A stretch of DNA of 64,000 nucleotides from Sporolactobacillus mangiferae (GTDB lineage Bacteria; Bacillota; Bacilli; Bacillales; Sporolactobacillaceae), in the NCBI RefSeq assembly GCF_023336505.1, contig NZ_JAMAST010000001.1:310001-374000 (forward strand), in the 5' to 3' direction. The notes below the pieces were generated by a model. It was not told where the DNA came from. It worked only from the letters and a program-made list of their open reading frames with translations, and ran no database searches. This document shows, piece after piece, positions 18,920-28,829 of the stretch (position 1 is its first letter; each line of letters opens with the position of its first letter). The position numbers and the translations under genes were made by a program.

Positions 18920-19720
18920 TTAATGCAATGTCCTGGCAGCATATTCATGAAGCCAAAGCAAGTCCTTTTCAAATAATATCATCTTTTTCATCTCGGCATG
19001 TTCCTGATGCCAGAACATGAATCTCAGCGTCATCGCAATCATATGCCATACAAGCCGAAGCCGCAGTGTCTGCGTAAACTGCAGCCCATAGTGATCAAGC
19101 CAATCGGCCCACTGGGCTTCTTCAACATACCAGTAGAGCAGCATGGCAAGATCCATAGCCGGATCCGCAATGACTGCCTGATCCCAATCGACAAGATACA
19201 GGTTTTTCTCATCATGGCTCAATAACCAATTGTTATGATTGATATCTGAATGACAGACCATTTTCTTTGGATATTCCGCAAGCTCCGCCGTATCTTTAAG
19301 CAGGTGCAACGCCTGTTTCAGTGCACGGGTTTCATGCCGCCCCTGTGCCTGCTGCTCCAGCTGCTCGAGTATCTGCGTCGTTGTAATTGGCTTCTTGCCC
19401 AGCCGCCTGAGCATCGAAACAAGCGGCTCGGATGTATGAATCTTTTTCAGCAGTGCCGCGACTTGTTCTGAAGCCATTTCTTTTGGCATCAGCACGCGCC
19501 CTTTCATCCATTTCTGCGCAGTCAGCACATCTCCGTTATCCATACGTCTCGTCCAAAGCAGCTTTGGCACAATGCCTTCTGCAGAGAGGACCGCAAGAAA
19601 CGGGGAAGAATTGCGCTTTATAAAAAGCCTGTTCTCCCCAGAACGTGCCATAAAAGCTTCTCCTGTTAATCCCCCGGCGGGAGAAAGTTCCCAATTGTCG
19701 CCGTCAAAAAATTGAATCAA
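18920..19720 (-). CDS. ytmP: YtmP phosphotransferase (aminoglycoside/choline kinase fold)
   Basis: A 266-aa kinase-like protein of the APH/choline kinase fold. The catalytic loop VCHSDINHNNWLL (about residues 155-167) and the metal-binding VDWDQAVIADPAMDLA (about 177-192) are intact. The stretch FIKRNSSPFLAVLSAEGIVP is a close match to Bacillus YtmP. The start appears to be TTG at 19720 with GGTGG six bases upstream; the nearby ATG opens a frame that stops at once. The substrate is unknown, and there is no reason to call it a resistance gene. Confidence 0.85.
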   Translation of the reverse strand: MIQFFDGDNWELSPAGGLTGEAFMARSGENRLFIKRNSSPFLAVLSAEGIVPKLLWTRRMDNGDVLTAQKWMKGRVLMPKEMASEQVAALLKKIHTSEPLVSMLRRLGKKPITTTQILEQLEQQAQGRHETRALKQALHLLKDTAELAEYPKKMVCHSDINHNNWLLSHDEKNLYLVDWDQAVIADPAMDLAMLLYWYVEEAQWADWLDHYGLQFTQTLRLRLVWHMIAMTLRFMFWHQEHAEMKKMILFEKDLLWLHEYAARTLH

Positions 19721-19843
19721 AGCATTCCACCATTGCCTTTCCGGATCTGCCCTTCTGCCCAGGAGAAAAACAGACTATGAATAAAAATATACCACGTTCG
19801 CGTTCATTCAACAATCATTTAACGGATTGAGTGTCAAAAGTAA

Positions 19844-20638
19844 TCAGTCTCTCGGCTCAGCAACCGTTTCACAATGGATCAGCAACTGTTCAACACAGTC
19901 GACTTGCTCACGTTTCATTAACAGCGAATGCTGATCCACTTTCTGGAACCAGCTTCGCTCATTTCTCCGGTCCACAAATTCCGCTTCATAACTACCGGTC
20001 CCTGAGTCTTCAATGTAGCATTCGGGCGCGTAGACAACAGATGTCACATTAAATCCCGAAAGTTCGTTCTTTTTCAAAAAAGAGGAAACAACGGCTTGTG
20101 ATCGGCGAAGCGAGATGAGCGGATTAATAATGGTGCGAATATTGCCGCCGTCTGCAATAATCTTCCATTGTCGTTGTGACACCGGCCTGAAAACAGCTCC
20201 ATATGCACCTGAAACAGGATGAATACAGCTGATCGTATCGTTACTGATCAGCAGTGAATCAAGCTGCACAGAACCGGATTTAGTTAAGAGAACCGGTTGG
20301 AACATAAGAAATGAAACATCATTGATTCCATGGACGATCCTTTTCAGCCAGCATTCTTCGCGAATAGATTCTGGCAACTGCGACTGTTCATAGGCAGTCC
20401 GCGTCGACCATTCGATTTGTTTCTCAAATAACCAGTTCTCAAAATCATGAAACCATGACTTCTTATCTTCATTATCGTCAACTCCGCCATACGTTTTAAT
20501 GTGTGACAGATGATTTTCCCAATTCTGTTTCCACTCTTGCCCCCGTCGCTGCTTCAACCAATGATACCGGTTCGCGTACAATCGGAAATTGTGTTGATAT
20601 CGTGAAACACACTGATTGATTTTAATGAGTTGCGCCAT
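19844..20638 (-). CDS. ytlQ: YtlQ-like conserved protein, putative nuclease-related
   Basis: A 264-aa protein without membrane segments, positioned between ytmP and the RNA 2',3'-cyclic phosphodiesterase exactly where ytlQ lies in Bacillus. The N-terminal half has many aromatic residues (for example WLKQRRGQEWKQNW); the central part (about residues 120-190) looks like a NERD-type nuclease fold, but I cannot point to an intact catalytic triad. AAAGGGGAAGG precedes the ATG. The name rests on synteny and size; the function is uncertain. Confidence 0.6.
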   Translation of the reverse strand: MAQLIKINQCVSRYQHNFRLYANRYHWLKQRRGQEWKQNWENHLSHIKTYGGVDDNEDKKSWFHDFENWLFEKQIEWSTRTAYEQSQLPESIREECWLKRIVHGINDVSFLMFQPVLLTKSGSVQLDSLLISNDTISCIHPVSGAYGAVFRPVSQRQWKIIADGGNIRTIINPLISLRRSQAVVSSFLKKNELSGFNVTSVVYAPECYIEDSGTGSYEAEFVDRRNERSWFQKVDQHSLLMKREQVDCVEQLLIHCETVAEPRD

Positions 20639-20699
20639 ATGCCTTCCCCTTTATATGTTCTATGGCTATTTTAATACAAAAAAGGACCGAAGCACCGCA

Positions 20700-21257
20700 T
20701 TATTTTTTATTGAAAGGAAAAATACATGCAGGTCTGTATTTCCGTGCTTGATCCGGATAAATCTGAAACAGTGTTATATGATCCACTTCCCACGTATGAC
20801 CGGCAATCGTGCTGGAATATTGCGGTAAATCCACATTCATCATGCCGTCCATCCAATGCCTGGCCAGGGTGATATGCGGATGATACGCGCGTTTATCCGG
20901 TTGAAAACCATTCACAGTCAACACTTCAGTTATTTGCTCCTGTAAACCGATGAGTTCCTTGCTTTCCGCAACAGAAGCAAAAAGCACATGCGGATGCCTC
21001 CTTTCTCCAAAACCGTCGATGCCAGTCAATGTAAGCTGAAAAGGGTTCTTGTTATCTGCAATTTTTTTGCTGATGCGGCATACTTTCTGTTTTTCTTCAT
21101 TGTTTAGCGCGCCAAAAAAATAAAGGGTGAGATGGTAATCACATGGCTGAGTTATTCGTTTGTAGCGAACCGTCTTTAGAAAGGTTTCCGCAGTTTGACG
21201 CGTCACTCTCTGCAACCGCTCTGCAAGTGGAATCGCTAAAAAGTAATGGCTGATCAT
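20700..21257 (-). CDS. thpR: RNA 2',3'-cyclic phosphodiesterase (2'-5' RNA ligase family)
   Basis: A 185-aa 2H phosphoesterase. Both HxTx signatures are present, HLTLYFFG (about 42-49) and HPHITLAR (about 127-134), which form the active site that opens 2',3'-cyclic phosphates on RNA ends. It is equivalent to Bacillus ytlP. The ATG follows GAGGAATTTTC. It lies 61 bp upstream of the ytlQ-like gene and is probably cotranscribed with it. Confidence 0.9.
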   Translation of the reverse strand: MISHYFLAIPLAERLQRVTRQTAETFLKTVRYKRITQPCDYHLTLYFFGALNNEEKQKVCRISKKIADNKNPFQLTLTGIDGFGERRHPHVLFASVAESKELIGLQEQITEVLTVNGFQPDKRAYHPHITLARHWMDGMMNVDLPQYSSTIAGHTWEVDHITLFQIYPDQARKYRPACIFPFNKK

Positions 21258-21510
21258 GAAAATTCCTCATTTCTTTTCTCTGACCTCTTAAATTGCTTAC
21301 CTGTATTATAAAATCTATTTTCCAAGCAGAAAATACACCAACGGTCGACCCGGCGGTTATAAATCCTGTATAATAAGACTATTATGATTGGAATAGTGTA
21401 CGCGCGGAACCTTGAAACAGACGTAATAGTTCCTCTGTACTCATATTTGTTATTTATTCGACACACAAAGAAGAATATCATTGCAAAATTAACTGAAAAG
21501 AGAGGTCGTT

Positions 21511-22443
21511 ATGGTAAGAATTGTCCAATCGATTGACGAACTTGTCGGCGGAACGCCTATGGTTCGCTTAAACAGGCTGCCCGATCCAAACGGTGCAGAC
21601 ATTTATGCAAAACTTGAATACTTTAATCCGACCAAAAGTGTAAAAGACCGCGCGGCACTGGCAATGATCCGTGAAGCGGAACAAAAAGGAATTATAGCAA
21701 AGGGAGCAACGATTATCGAACCAACATCCGGAAATATGGGTATTGGTCTGGCGATGGCTTCCGTGTCTCGAGGGTACAAACCGGTAATCGTCATGCCTGA
21801 CACCATGACACAGGAACGAATCAATTTATTAAAAGCTTTGGGTGCGGATGTGGTCTTAACCCCCGGAAAGGATAAAATGCCCGGTGCCATCCGTAAAGCC
21901 CGTCAACTTGCAGATACATTGCCGAACAGTTACATGCCCATGCAGTTTGAGAACCCCGCAAATCCAGAAGTGCACCGCCAAACTACCGGTGCCGAGATTA
22001 TCAGCGATGTCCGTGCACTTGGCCGTCCGCTGCGCGCCTTTGTCGGAGCGGCCGGAACCGGAGGAACGATCTCTGGTGCAGGCAGCGCCTTAAAAGAAGC
22101 TTTCCCTGATTTGACTGTACATATTTGTGAACCGGCCGGATCACCCGTTTATTCAGGGGGAAAACCGGGACGGCATAAAATTGTCGGCACAAGTCCGGGC
22201 TTTATCCCGGATACGATGGATATGTCTATTATTGATGAAGTCATTGATGTCAGCGACGAGGATGCCTATGAACTGACCCGGCGTCTGGCAAGCGAAGAAG
22301 GTATTTTATGCGGCCCTTCCTCCGGAGCCACAGTCTATGTGGCACTCCAAGTCGCCAAGCGATTTAAACCCGGTGATCTCGTGGTCTGTATGATTAATGA
22401 TACCGGCGAACGTTATCTGTCCGGCGATATATTCCCGCATTAA
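21511..22443 (+). CDS. ytkP: Cysteine synthase family protein (YtkP-like)
   Basis: A 310-aa PLP enzyme of the O-acetylserine sulfhydrylase family. The PLP lysine is K45 in TKSVKDRAAL. The substrate/PLP loop reads TSGNMG at 72-77 where classical CysK has TSGNTG. The PLP phosphate site GTGGTISG (about residues 177-184) and the C-terminal GILCGPSSGA are intact. Size and position match B. subtilis YtkP, a CysK paralogue whose physiological substrate is less certain than that of CysK. AGAGAGG precedes the ATG. An intrinsic terminator follows the stop. Confidence 0.88.
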   Translation: MVRIVQSIDELVGGTPMVRLNRLPDPNGADIYAKLEYFNPTKSVKDRAALAMIREAEQKGIIAKGATIIEPTSGNMGIGLAMASVSRGYKPVIVMPDTMTQERINLLKALGADVVLTPGKDKMPGAIRKARQLADTLPNSYMPMQFENPANPEVHRQTTGAEIISDVRALGRPLRAFVGAAGTGGTISGAGSALKEAFPDLTVHICEPAGSPVYSGGKPGRHKIVGTSPGFIPDTMDMSIIDEVIDVSDEDAYELTRRLASEEGILCGPSSGATVYVALQVAKRFKPGDLVVCMINDTGERYLSGDIFPH

Positions 22444-22449
22444 TTTTTC

Positions 22450-22482
22450 AATCTCCGTTCAATCAACCGACGGAGATTTTTT
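22450..22482 (+). terminator. Intrinsic terminator of the cysteine synthase gene
   Basis: AATCTCCGT and (G)ACGGAGATT form inverted arms, followed by six T residues. Confidence 0.85.
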
Positions 22483-22527
22483 CATCTAAAACCGTCCACT
22501 CTTGTATTTTGCAGTTTTTTTACAGGT

Positions 22528-22640
22528 ACAGAAGTATAAGATTTTGCTCCATATCCAATCAATCATACAATGGGCTGAGCATCAAAGCGGAGGTGCGACC
22601 GCGACAATCGAGCAGCCGCAGCGATGATGCAAAACCAATG
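22528..22640 (+). repeat. Dispersed intergenic repeat, long class, copy C
   Basis: A diverged copy on the plus strand. It shares the entry block GAAGTATAAGATTTTGCTCC and GAGCATCAAAGCGGAGGTGC with copies B, D and F. The flanking genes (ytkP, ytzE) are also on plus. The 3' portion is degenerate or missing. Confidence 0.7.
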
Positions 22641-22698
22641 GAATAGCTCAACGACTTATGAGCGGGCAAAAGTTAAAACGCTAAAAACAAAAAAAGAT

Positions 22699-22726
22699 TT
22701 GACATTTAAATTGAAAGAGTTATATT
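22699..22726 (+). promoter_or_regulatory. Sigma-A type promoter of ytzE
   Basis: TTGACA at 22699-22704 and TATATT at 22721-22726, spacer 16 bp. It leaves a leader of about 165 nt before the ytzE start, which contains the inverted repeat GTAAGATG/CATCTTAC at 22762-22806. Confidence 0.65.
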
Positions 22727-22898
22727 TAAACTGTTAACAGAAAATTATGTGACTTTTTAAGGTAAGATGTGCACACTTAGTCCTTGATTATCGGCGTTCA
22801 TCTTACAAAACAGGAAACTCTGTGTATGAACTCTTGCTTGATGTTTCGCTCAGTAAAAGCTCTGTCTTTTATTGATAAATATTCTGGGGAGTGATGAC

Positions 22899-23117
22899 TT
22901 GAGTCCTTCAACTGATCGAATGCTAAATCGCGTTAGATCCGTATATTTGTTCATTCGGCAACAAGGTACCGTGACAACGAAAGAACTGGTTGAAGAATTT
23001 GACATGACACAGAGAACAATGCAAAGAGACTTGAATATCCTCACCTATAATGATTTGGTTCGAAGCCCTCGCAGAGGACTATGGACCGTAACAGAAAAAA
23101 AAGTTAGAGTTTCATGA
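22899..23117 (+). CDS. ytzE: DeoR-type small HTH regulator YtzE
   Basis: A 72-aa protein consisting almost only of a DeoR-family helix-turn-helix (VRSVYLFIRQQGTVTTKELV and TQRTMQRDLNILTYNDLV). The start is taken as TTG at 22899 with GGGGAGTG just upstream; this gives 72 aa, the length of B. subtilis YtzE, whose sequence it follows closely. The nearest in-frame ATG (22872) has no ribosome site. It has no ligand-binding domain, so any regulation must be through DNA binding alone or a partner. A hairpin terminator follows at once. Confidence 0.88.
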   Translation: MSPSTDRMLNRVRSVYLFIRQQGTVTTKELVEEFDMTQRTMQRDLNILTYNDLVRSPRRGLWTVTEKKVRVS

Positions 23118-23140
23118 GCTGTTTTTAACAGCTCTTTTTA
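23116..23140 (+). terminator. Intrinsic terminator of ytzE
   Basis: GAGCTGTT and AACAGCTC form a tight hairpin followed by five T residues; it overlaps the stop codon. Confidence 0.85.
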
Positions 23141-23387
23141 TTTGCCTTTTATGAAGAAAAACCCACAAAATCGGAAAACTCATCTTCCCAAATCGCTGAC
23201 AAGAGCAGCGTACTAGCTGTGCATATACTGCATGCCCCAAAATCGCACTTTCTTACTTATGTATAAAAATCTCCCGGAGCTGAATTTTTTGCACGACCGC
23301 ATCCATTATTTTTATAACCATGATTTTTTCCAGACATAGACTATGGTTGAGCAGATAAAGATCTCACTTAAGGAGGAAATGATTTTT

Positions 23388-23798
23388 ATGTATTCAAACG
23401 ATAGCACCCCTTTTTCACAGCCGGATGCACGTGTTTTTCAACCTTCTTCAGCACCGAGAGGATGGATTGGCAGCACAGCGGACGGTTCAGCCGGCCCGAT
23501 CCAAAATGAACAGGCGCCAAACACGCAAGCTCCCTTCCCATCTCCTCGCCAACCGGACACCACGTCTGCAAATCAACGTTTTGTGTGGAACGGTTACGAA
23601 AACAAGCGGCAGATGATGCCTCAGCCACGCCCGCCATTTAACCCGCAGCAATGGGAGCAAAGACTCCAGCGAATTGAACGGCAGCAGCAACATTTTCAGC
23701 AGGAACTGCAAAGACTTGATCAGCGCGTACGCACAATTGAACGTCGTTTAGGATTTCCCGTGCCACCGATCGGCGGTCCGACCCTCCCGCCAAGATAA
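23388..23798 (+). CDS. Proline/glutamine-rich hypothetical protein with C-terminal coiled coil
   Basis: A 136-aa protein I do not recognise. Residues 1-85 are disordered and rich in Pro, Ser, Gln and Asn; residues 90-125 form a short coiled coil (RLQRIERQQQHFQQELQRLD); the tail is proline-rich. No signal peptide or membrane helix is seen. The start at 23388 has AAGGAGG at about 11 bases; an ATG at 23379 is too close to it. The composition resembles small spore-coat-associated proteins of Bacillales, but that is only an impression. It has its own terminator. Confidence 0.65.
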   Translation: MYSNDSTPFSQPDARVFQPSSAPRGWIGSTADGSAGPIQNEQAPNTQAPFPSPRQPDTTSANQRFVWNGYENKRQMMPQPRPPFNPQQWEQRLQRIERQQQHFQQELQRLDQRVRTIERRLGFPVPPIGGPTLPPR

Positions 23799-23800
23799 AA

Positions 23801-23835
23801 AACGAAGGCACTGACACATGGCCTTCGTTTTTTTG
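23801..23835. terminator. Bidirectional terminator between the Pro/Gln-rich gene and ytgP
   Basis: AACGAAGGC and GCCTTCGTT form inverted arms with a seven-T run on plus and an A-run on the other side, between convergent genes. Confidence 0.85.
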
Positions 23836-23879
23836 TTGCTATTTTTCAGTCGCTGTTAAACTTTTTACACGAATGGTTG

Positions 23880-25484
23880 TTATTTTCCCGCGCTGCGTCC
23901 CCTCAGCCCACTCATAATGCGACGCAGCAATCCGGTCCACCGCGCCAGAATCAAATAAATTGCAGCGCCAGACAGGACACTGAGCAGCGTAATAATCATC
24001 GCATTCCCCCGACTGCTTGGCACGTGACCGCCAGACAGGAAAAAAATGAATTGTATGGTCAGACACATGACCAGCGTATATCCGGCAATGTGGATCATCT
24101 GCTGACCGATTCGTGAATAATGATAATCGGTTGCACGCTTAATGGCGATCAGATTAATGAAGATGCACAGCATATAACCGATGTTGGTAGCGATCACCGG
24201 GCCAACCATGCCGAACAGCTTCATACACACGGGATTCAGCAATATTTTCACGATCACCCCGGCGGCCAGACTGATCAGAGTCACTCTCTGATGATTTATC
24301 CCCTGCAAAATGGATGCCGTCACTTGAAAGAGTGCAAAGAAAATTGCCGTTGGTGCATACCATCGCAAAATGCGTCCGCCAACAGATACAGCTTCCGGGC
24401 TAATGTCAAAGAGCAGTCCATGCACCATGTAGCCGAGCATCGATAGTCCAATCGCTGCCGGAATCGTTAAAAAAAGGACCAGTTCAAAGGCTTGAGTGAT
24501 TTTCTGATTCACGTCATTTATGGCGCCTCTGGAATAAGACTTTATAATGGCGGGCACGGCGCTGACAGCCAAAGAGGTGGCAAGTGTCACCGGGATCATA
24601 ACCATCTTCTGGTCATTCATCGTTAAATCGGTAATGACCAGCTTGGTCATTGTATCGGAATAGTGCAGATAGTGATAAGCCATAACCTGATCGATGAGCT
24701 GGTACAGTTGCATGGAAATGCCGACCGCAACAAACGGGACAGCATAAAGAACCAGTTCTTTATACATGGACGGGTAAGAAATTTTATAGCGCCTTCTTTT
24801 CGTATTTTGATCCTGAAGGCGTTTTAAATAAGGACGGCGGCTGACCCAAAAATGGAGCATCACGTAAAATCCGGCAACAGCTCCGACAAAAGCAGCAAAG
24901 GTAGCAAGTGCTGCCGCCGTCACTGCCGTACCACCAAATACTTTGATCACAAGAAATGCGCCAACGAGTATAAAAGCGACACGAACAATCTGTTCCACTA
25001 CCTGTGATACCGCGGTCGGCCCCATTGATTGGAAGCCCTGAAAATAACCGCGCATTAAGCTCATCACCGGTACAACAAGAATGGCGATACTGACGACTCG
25101 GGTAACCATGATCACGTTGGCAAGTTCACGTTGCGGCACGCCGTATGTCGCCGCTATGTGCGGTGCACCAAGAAAAAGAATCAAAAAGCCGGTCAGACCG
25201 GTCAGGGACATCAACAGAATACCTGATTTAAAAAGACGATTTCCAGACTCGTAATCACCAAGTGAATTATATTTGGACACAAACTTTGAAACGGCAAGCG
25301 GCAAGCCCATTGTTGAAATGCTGAGCATAATTGCATAGGGCGTATATGCATATTGATATAAAAAAGAACCTTCCGTTCCCGTTAATGCATTGTATGGGAT
25401 TACAAAGAGAATACCTAACAACCGCGAAACAAATGAAGCGATCGTCAGGATCATCGCTCCGCGGATCATTTTTGATGCGGACAT
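23880..25484 (-). CDS. murJ: Polysaccharide/lipid II flippase, YtgP (MurJ-like)
   Basis: A 534-aa polytopic membrane protein of the MOP (PST/MurJ) superfamily with about 14 hydrophobic segments. The N terminus (MIRGAMILTIASFVSRLLGI) and the following GTEGSFLYQYAYTPYAIML are typical of YtgP, the Bacillus MurJ that moves lipid II across the membrane. SpoVB paralogues look similar, but the position next to leuS is that of ytgP. GGAGCG lies upstream of the ATG. It shares a bidirectional terminator with the plus-strand gene at 23388. Confidence 0.87.
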   Translation of the reverse strand: MSASKMIRGAMILTIASFVSRLLGILFVIPYNALTGTEGSFLYQYAYTPYAIMLSISTMGLPLAVSKFVSKYNSLGDYESGNRLFKSGILLMSLTGLTGFLILFLGAPHIAATYGVPQRELANVIMVTRVVSIAILVVPVMSLMRGYFQGFQSMGPTAVSQVVEQIVRVAFILVGAFLVIKVFGGTAVTAAALATFAAFVGAVAGFYVMLHFWVSRRPYLKRLQDQNTKRRRYKISYPSMYKELVLYAVPFVAVGISMQLYQLIDQVMAYHYLHYSDTMTKLVITDLTMNDQKMVMIPVTLATSLAVSAVPAIIKSYSRGAINDVNQKITQAFELVLFLTIPAAIGLSMLGYMVHGLLFDISPEAVSVGGRILRWYAPTAIFFALFQVTASILQGINHQRVTLISLAAGVIVKILLNPVCMKLFGMVGPVIATNIGYMLCIFINLIAIKRATDYHYSRIGQQMIHIAGYTLVMCLTIQFIFFLSGGHVPSSRGNAMIITLLSVLSGAAIYLILARWTGLLRRIMSGLRGRSAGK

Positions 25485-25699
25485 CGGTCAACGCTCCTAA
25501 ATCATCATCAATTGGGCCAACTGCCCACAACTCTTAGTATTTTACCACATTATGCCGTTCATACAGCAGACTCTTGTCGATCTCTTGCATGTTTTGTCAC
25601 ATTTTTCAGGTTGGATTTCTGAATCTGCCGGTATAACCTGATACTCAATCTTCAACATGATTCGTTAGTTAATCTACTTATTTTGTTTGCGTCATCACT

Positions 25700-25822
25700 G
25701 TGGCTGCTCGCTGGCACGCGATCAACAGGAACGCTCCGCAGACGCCAGCGCACCTCCGCTTTGACACTTAGACATTGTATTGTTTTGCTAGTTGCTTGCA
25801 GGGCAAAATCATATGCTTTCTT
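25700..25822 (-). repeat. Dispersed intergenic repeat, long class, copy D
   Basis: It matches the copy at 31010-31424 in the same orientation: GATCAACAGGAACGCTCCGCAG, CCAGCGCAC(C)T(C)CGCTTTGA and CAAAATCATATGCTTTCTTC (small differences inside). Sense strand minus, like the flanking leuS and ytgP. The left terminus TTAGAAAA is missing. Confidence 0.75.
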
Positions 25823-25831
25823 CACCCTGTT

Positions 25832-25872
25832 AAAAAGCCGCTCCAGTACACGTGTACAGGAGCGGCTTTTTT
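25832..25872 (-). terminator. Terminator of leuS (symmetrical)
   Basis: AAAAAGCCGCTCC and GGAGCGGCTTTTTT are perfect arms around a palindromic loop; it works as a U-tract hairpin on either strand. leuS ends 24 bp away. Confidence 0.85.
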
Positions 25873-25895
25873 AGAGATGCAGGAGACAGACTATT

Positions 25896-28325
25896 TTATT
25901 TGGCAACAATGTTTACCAGTTTATCTGGAACAGCAATCACCTTTTTGACGCTTTTTCCCTTCAGGATGTCCTGAATACGGTCGTTGATCATTGCTTTGTT
26001 CTGCAGTTCCTGCTTTGATGTTCCTTTATCGACCTGCAGGCGGGCACGAATCTTGCCGTTGACCTGGACGATAATCTCGACCTGCTCTTCGACGAGTTTT
26101 TCATCATCATAAGTCGGCCATGTCGATTTTTCAATTGACTGATCGTGACCGATGAGCGACCAGATTTCCTCACAGATATGCGGTGCAACGGGTGATAGCA
26201 GCTGAATAAAACCTTCCGCCATGTAAACCGGGATTTTTTCCTGCTTATAAGCTTCATTAATAAATGTCATCAGCTGGGCGATTCCGGTATTAAAGTGCAT
26301 AATTTCAAAGTCCTCGCTGACCTTCTTGACCGTCTGATGATAGACCTTTTCAAATGCTTCGCTGACCTTTGCATCCCGGGCGACAACGTGCGACAGTCTG
26401 TGTTCTGATGTAACAAAAAGTCGCCACACACGATCGAGAAAACGACGTGAGCCTTCAATGCCCTTCTCTGACCACGGCTTTGCCGCGTCAATCGGTCCCA
26501 TGAACATTTCATAAAGGCGAAGCGTGTCCGCACCATGAGAAGCGACGATGTCATCCGGATTAATGACGTTCCCTTTCGATTTACTCATCTTTTCATGATT
26601 CGTGCCAAGAATCATGCCCTGATTGACGAGTTTTTGGAATGGCTCTTTGGTTGGCACAACACCGAGATCAAACAGTGCCTTATGCCAGAAACGTGCATAT
26701 AGCAGGTGAAGGACTGCATGTTCTGCTCCGCCGACATACAGGTCGACCGACATCCAGCGTTTCAGTTTCTCCGGATCCGCCAGCTTTTCTTTATTACGCG
26801 GATCGATATAGCGGAGAAAATACCAGCTGCTGCCTGCCCACTGTGGCATCGTATTGGTTTCACGGCGCCCCTTCATGCCCGTTTCGGGATCGATAAACCG
26901 GATCCACTCCGTATCGTTGGCAAGCGGCGATTCTCCTGTACCAGAAGGTTTAATGTTTTTCGTTTTCGGCAGTCTTAGCGGCAGTTCTTCATCTGGAACG
27001 GCCCTCAGTGATCCGTCCTCCATATGGATAATCGGAATTGGCTCACCCCAGTAACGTTGACGGCTGAACAGCCAGTCACGCAGCCGATAAGTAATTTTGC
27101 GCCGCCCAACACCGTGATCAACCAGCCAATCGATCATTTTGGCAATTGCCTCTTTTTTGCCCAGCCCGTCAAGAAAATCAGAATGGACATGTTTGCCATC
27201 CCCTGTGTAGGCTTCCTTCGAAAGATCGCCGCCGGCAACCACTTCAATAATCGGCAGATGGAATTTCGTTGCAAATTCGTAATCACGCTCATCATGTCCC
27301 GGCACGGCCATAATTGCACCGAATCCATACGTAATCAGAACATAATCTGCGATCCAGATCGGTATTTTTTTCCCGTTAACCGGATTGATTGCATACGCGC
27401 CAGTAAACGCACCCGTTTTTGTTTTTGCCAGATCAGTACGCTCCAAATCACTCTTAGCCGCCACCTCGGCACGATACAGATCAATTACCTGCTTTTGTTC
27501 CGGCGTGACAATTTCATCAATCAATTTATGTTCCGGCGCGAGCACCATATAGGTCGCACCGAAAAGGGTATCCGGGCGCGTTGTAAAAACGGTCACAGTC
27601 TCATTTTTAAATCCGTCAATCGCAAACTGGACTTCGGCTCCCTCGGAACGCCCGATCCAATTTCGCTGCATCTCTTTAATACTGTCGGGCCAGTCCAGTT
27701 CTTCAAGATCATCGAGCAGGCGGTCTGCGTATGCGGTAATCTTCAGCATCCATTGACGCATCGGCTTACGGATAACCGGATGTCCGCCACGTTCACTCTT
27801 TCCGTCAATCACCTCTTCATTTGCCAGGACAGTACCGAGAGCCGGGCACCAGTTAACCGGAACCTCAGCAATATAGGCAAGACCTTTCTTATACAGCTGC
27901 AGGAAAATCCACTGCGTCCATTTATAATACTCCGGATCTGTCGTATTGATTTCGCGATTCCAGTCATAGGAAAAGCCGAGTGACTTGATCTGTCTTTTGA
28001 AAGTGGCGATATTCTGTTCCGTAAAAACAGCGGGATCATGACCAGTATCCAGCGCATACTGCTCTGCCGGGAGACCGAACGCGTCCCATCCGATCGGATG
28101 CAGCACTTCAAACCCTTTCATCCGTTTCATACGCGCCATAATATCAGTTGCCGTATAGCCTTCGGGATGACCGACATGCAGGCCTTTTCCAGATGGATAC
28201 GGAAACATATCCAGTACATAATACTTGGGCTTATCCGACTCATCATCGGTTTTAAACGTTTGGTGATCATCCCAGTATTTCTGCCATTTTGCTTCAATTT
28301 TTCGATGATCAAAAGCCATTGCCAT
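25896..28325 (-). CDS. leuS: Leucyl-tRNA synthetase
   Basis: A class Ia aminoacyl-tRNA synthetase of 809 aa. The HIGH-type motif is HVGH at 50-53 and the KMSKS loop is MSKSKGN at about 578-584. The connective editing domain (about residues 220-420) with the region [19 protein letters not shown] is present, so mischarged tRNALeu can be cleared. AAAGGAGG precedes the ATG. Expression is governed by a T-box leader directly upstream with a CUC specifier. Confidence 0.99.
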   Translation of the reverse strand: MAMAFDHRKIEAKWQKYWDDHQTFKTDDESDKPKYYVLDMFPYPSGKGLHVGHPEGYTATDIMARMKRMKGFEVLHPIGWDAFGLPAEQYALDTGHDPAVFTEQNIATFKRQIKSLGFSYDWNREINTTDPEYYKWTQWIFLQLYKKGLAYIAEVPVNWCPALGTVLANEEVIDGKSERGGHPVIRKPMRQWMLKITAYADRLLDDLEELDWPDSIKEMQRNWIGRSEGAEVQFAIDGFKNETVTVFTTRPDTLFGATYMVLAPEHKLIDEIVTPEQKQVIDLYRAEVAAKSDLERTDLAKTKTGAFTGAYAINPVNGKKIPIWIADYVLITYGFGAIMAVPGHDERDYEFATKFHLPIIEVVAGGDLSKEAYTGDGKHVHSDFLDGLGKKEAIAKMIDWLVDHGVGRRKITYRLRDWLFSRQRYWGEPIPIIHMEDGSLRAVPDEELPLRLPKTKNIKPSGTGESPLANDTEWIRFIDPETGMKGRRETNTMPQWAGSSWYFLRYIDPRNKEKLADPEKLKRWMSVDLYVGGAEHAVLHLLYARFWHKALFDLGVVPTKEPFQKLVNQGMILGTNHEKMSKSKGNVINPDDIVASHGADTLRLYEMFMGPIDAAKPWSEKGIEGSRRFLDRVWRLFVTSEHRLSHVVARDAKVSEAFEKVYHQTVKKVSEDFEIMHFNTGIAQLMTFINEAYKQEKIPVYMAEGFIQLLSPVAPHICEEIWSLIGHDQSIEKSTWPTYDDEKLVEEQVEIIVQVNGKIRARLQVDKGTSKQELQNKAMINDRIQDILKGKSVKKVIAVPDKLVNIVAK

Positions 28326-28365
28326 GGTACGTTCCTCCTTTTTCCAATACAGAGACTAGATGAAG

Positions 28366-28622
28366 AAAACCTCCCGCCCGGACATTTACTGTCAGGGACG
28401 AGAGGTTAAATCGTGTATTCCCGCGGTACCACCCATATTAGCGCCGGACATCTCGTTCGTGCGCTCGCTTAAGTCCCTTAACGCGGGCCAGCGGCATGCA
28501 ACCCAATCAAGGGTGCACACATCTCCGGGGTGAGTTCGTCTGCTCCCGTACCTGCTCGCACCTGCCGCTGGCTCTCTGAAAGCGAAACACAGACTACTGA
28601 TCTCCATCATCGTCGTTTCCTT
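28366..28622 (-). promoter_or_regulatory. T-box leader of leuS (tRNALeu-responsive)
   Basis: On the minus strand the leader shows the T-box sequence GGGTGGTACCGCG, a specifier region reading GAACTCACC with CTC (Leu) as the likely codon, and a terminator with arms AACCTCTCGTCCC and GGGCGGGAGGTT followed by TTC-rich sequence. Uncharged tRNALeu binding would allow readthrough into leuS. Confidence 0.95.
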
Positions 28623-28829
28623 ATTCCTATTGTGCTTCCATTTTATTGATATTAACAGAAGATGTCAACTCCAGTGCGAACGGATACTGTGGGTTGCAGT
28701 CCTTGCGGCAGATCACAAGCAAGAACATCTATTGCTCCCTAGTTTGCTTTCTGAGTTTAGACGGCCGCTTTATGTTTTCACCTATGTCTGCTAGAATGTC
28801 CATTAGAATTGATGAGAGGAACATGCAAA

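Noticed and set aside
21254-21481. 75-codon minus frame upstream of thpR
   Set aside because: No ribosome site, AT-rich content, overlaps the thpR start and the ytkP promoter region.
21360-21510. S-box or T-box ahead of the cysteine synthase gene
   Set aside because: None of the conserved motifs (GGTGCTAACC, GGGTGGTACCGCG) is present and the leader is short.
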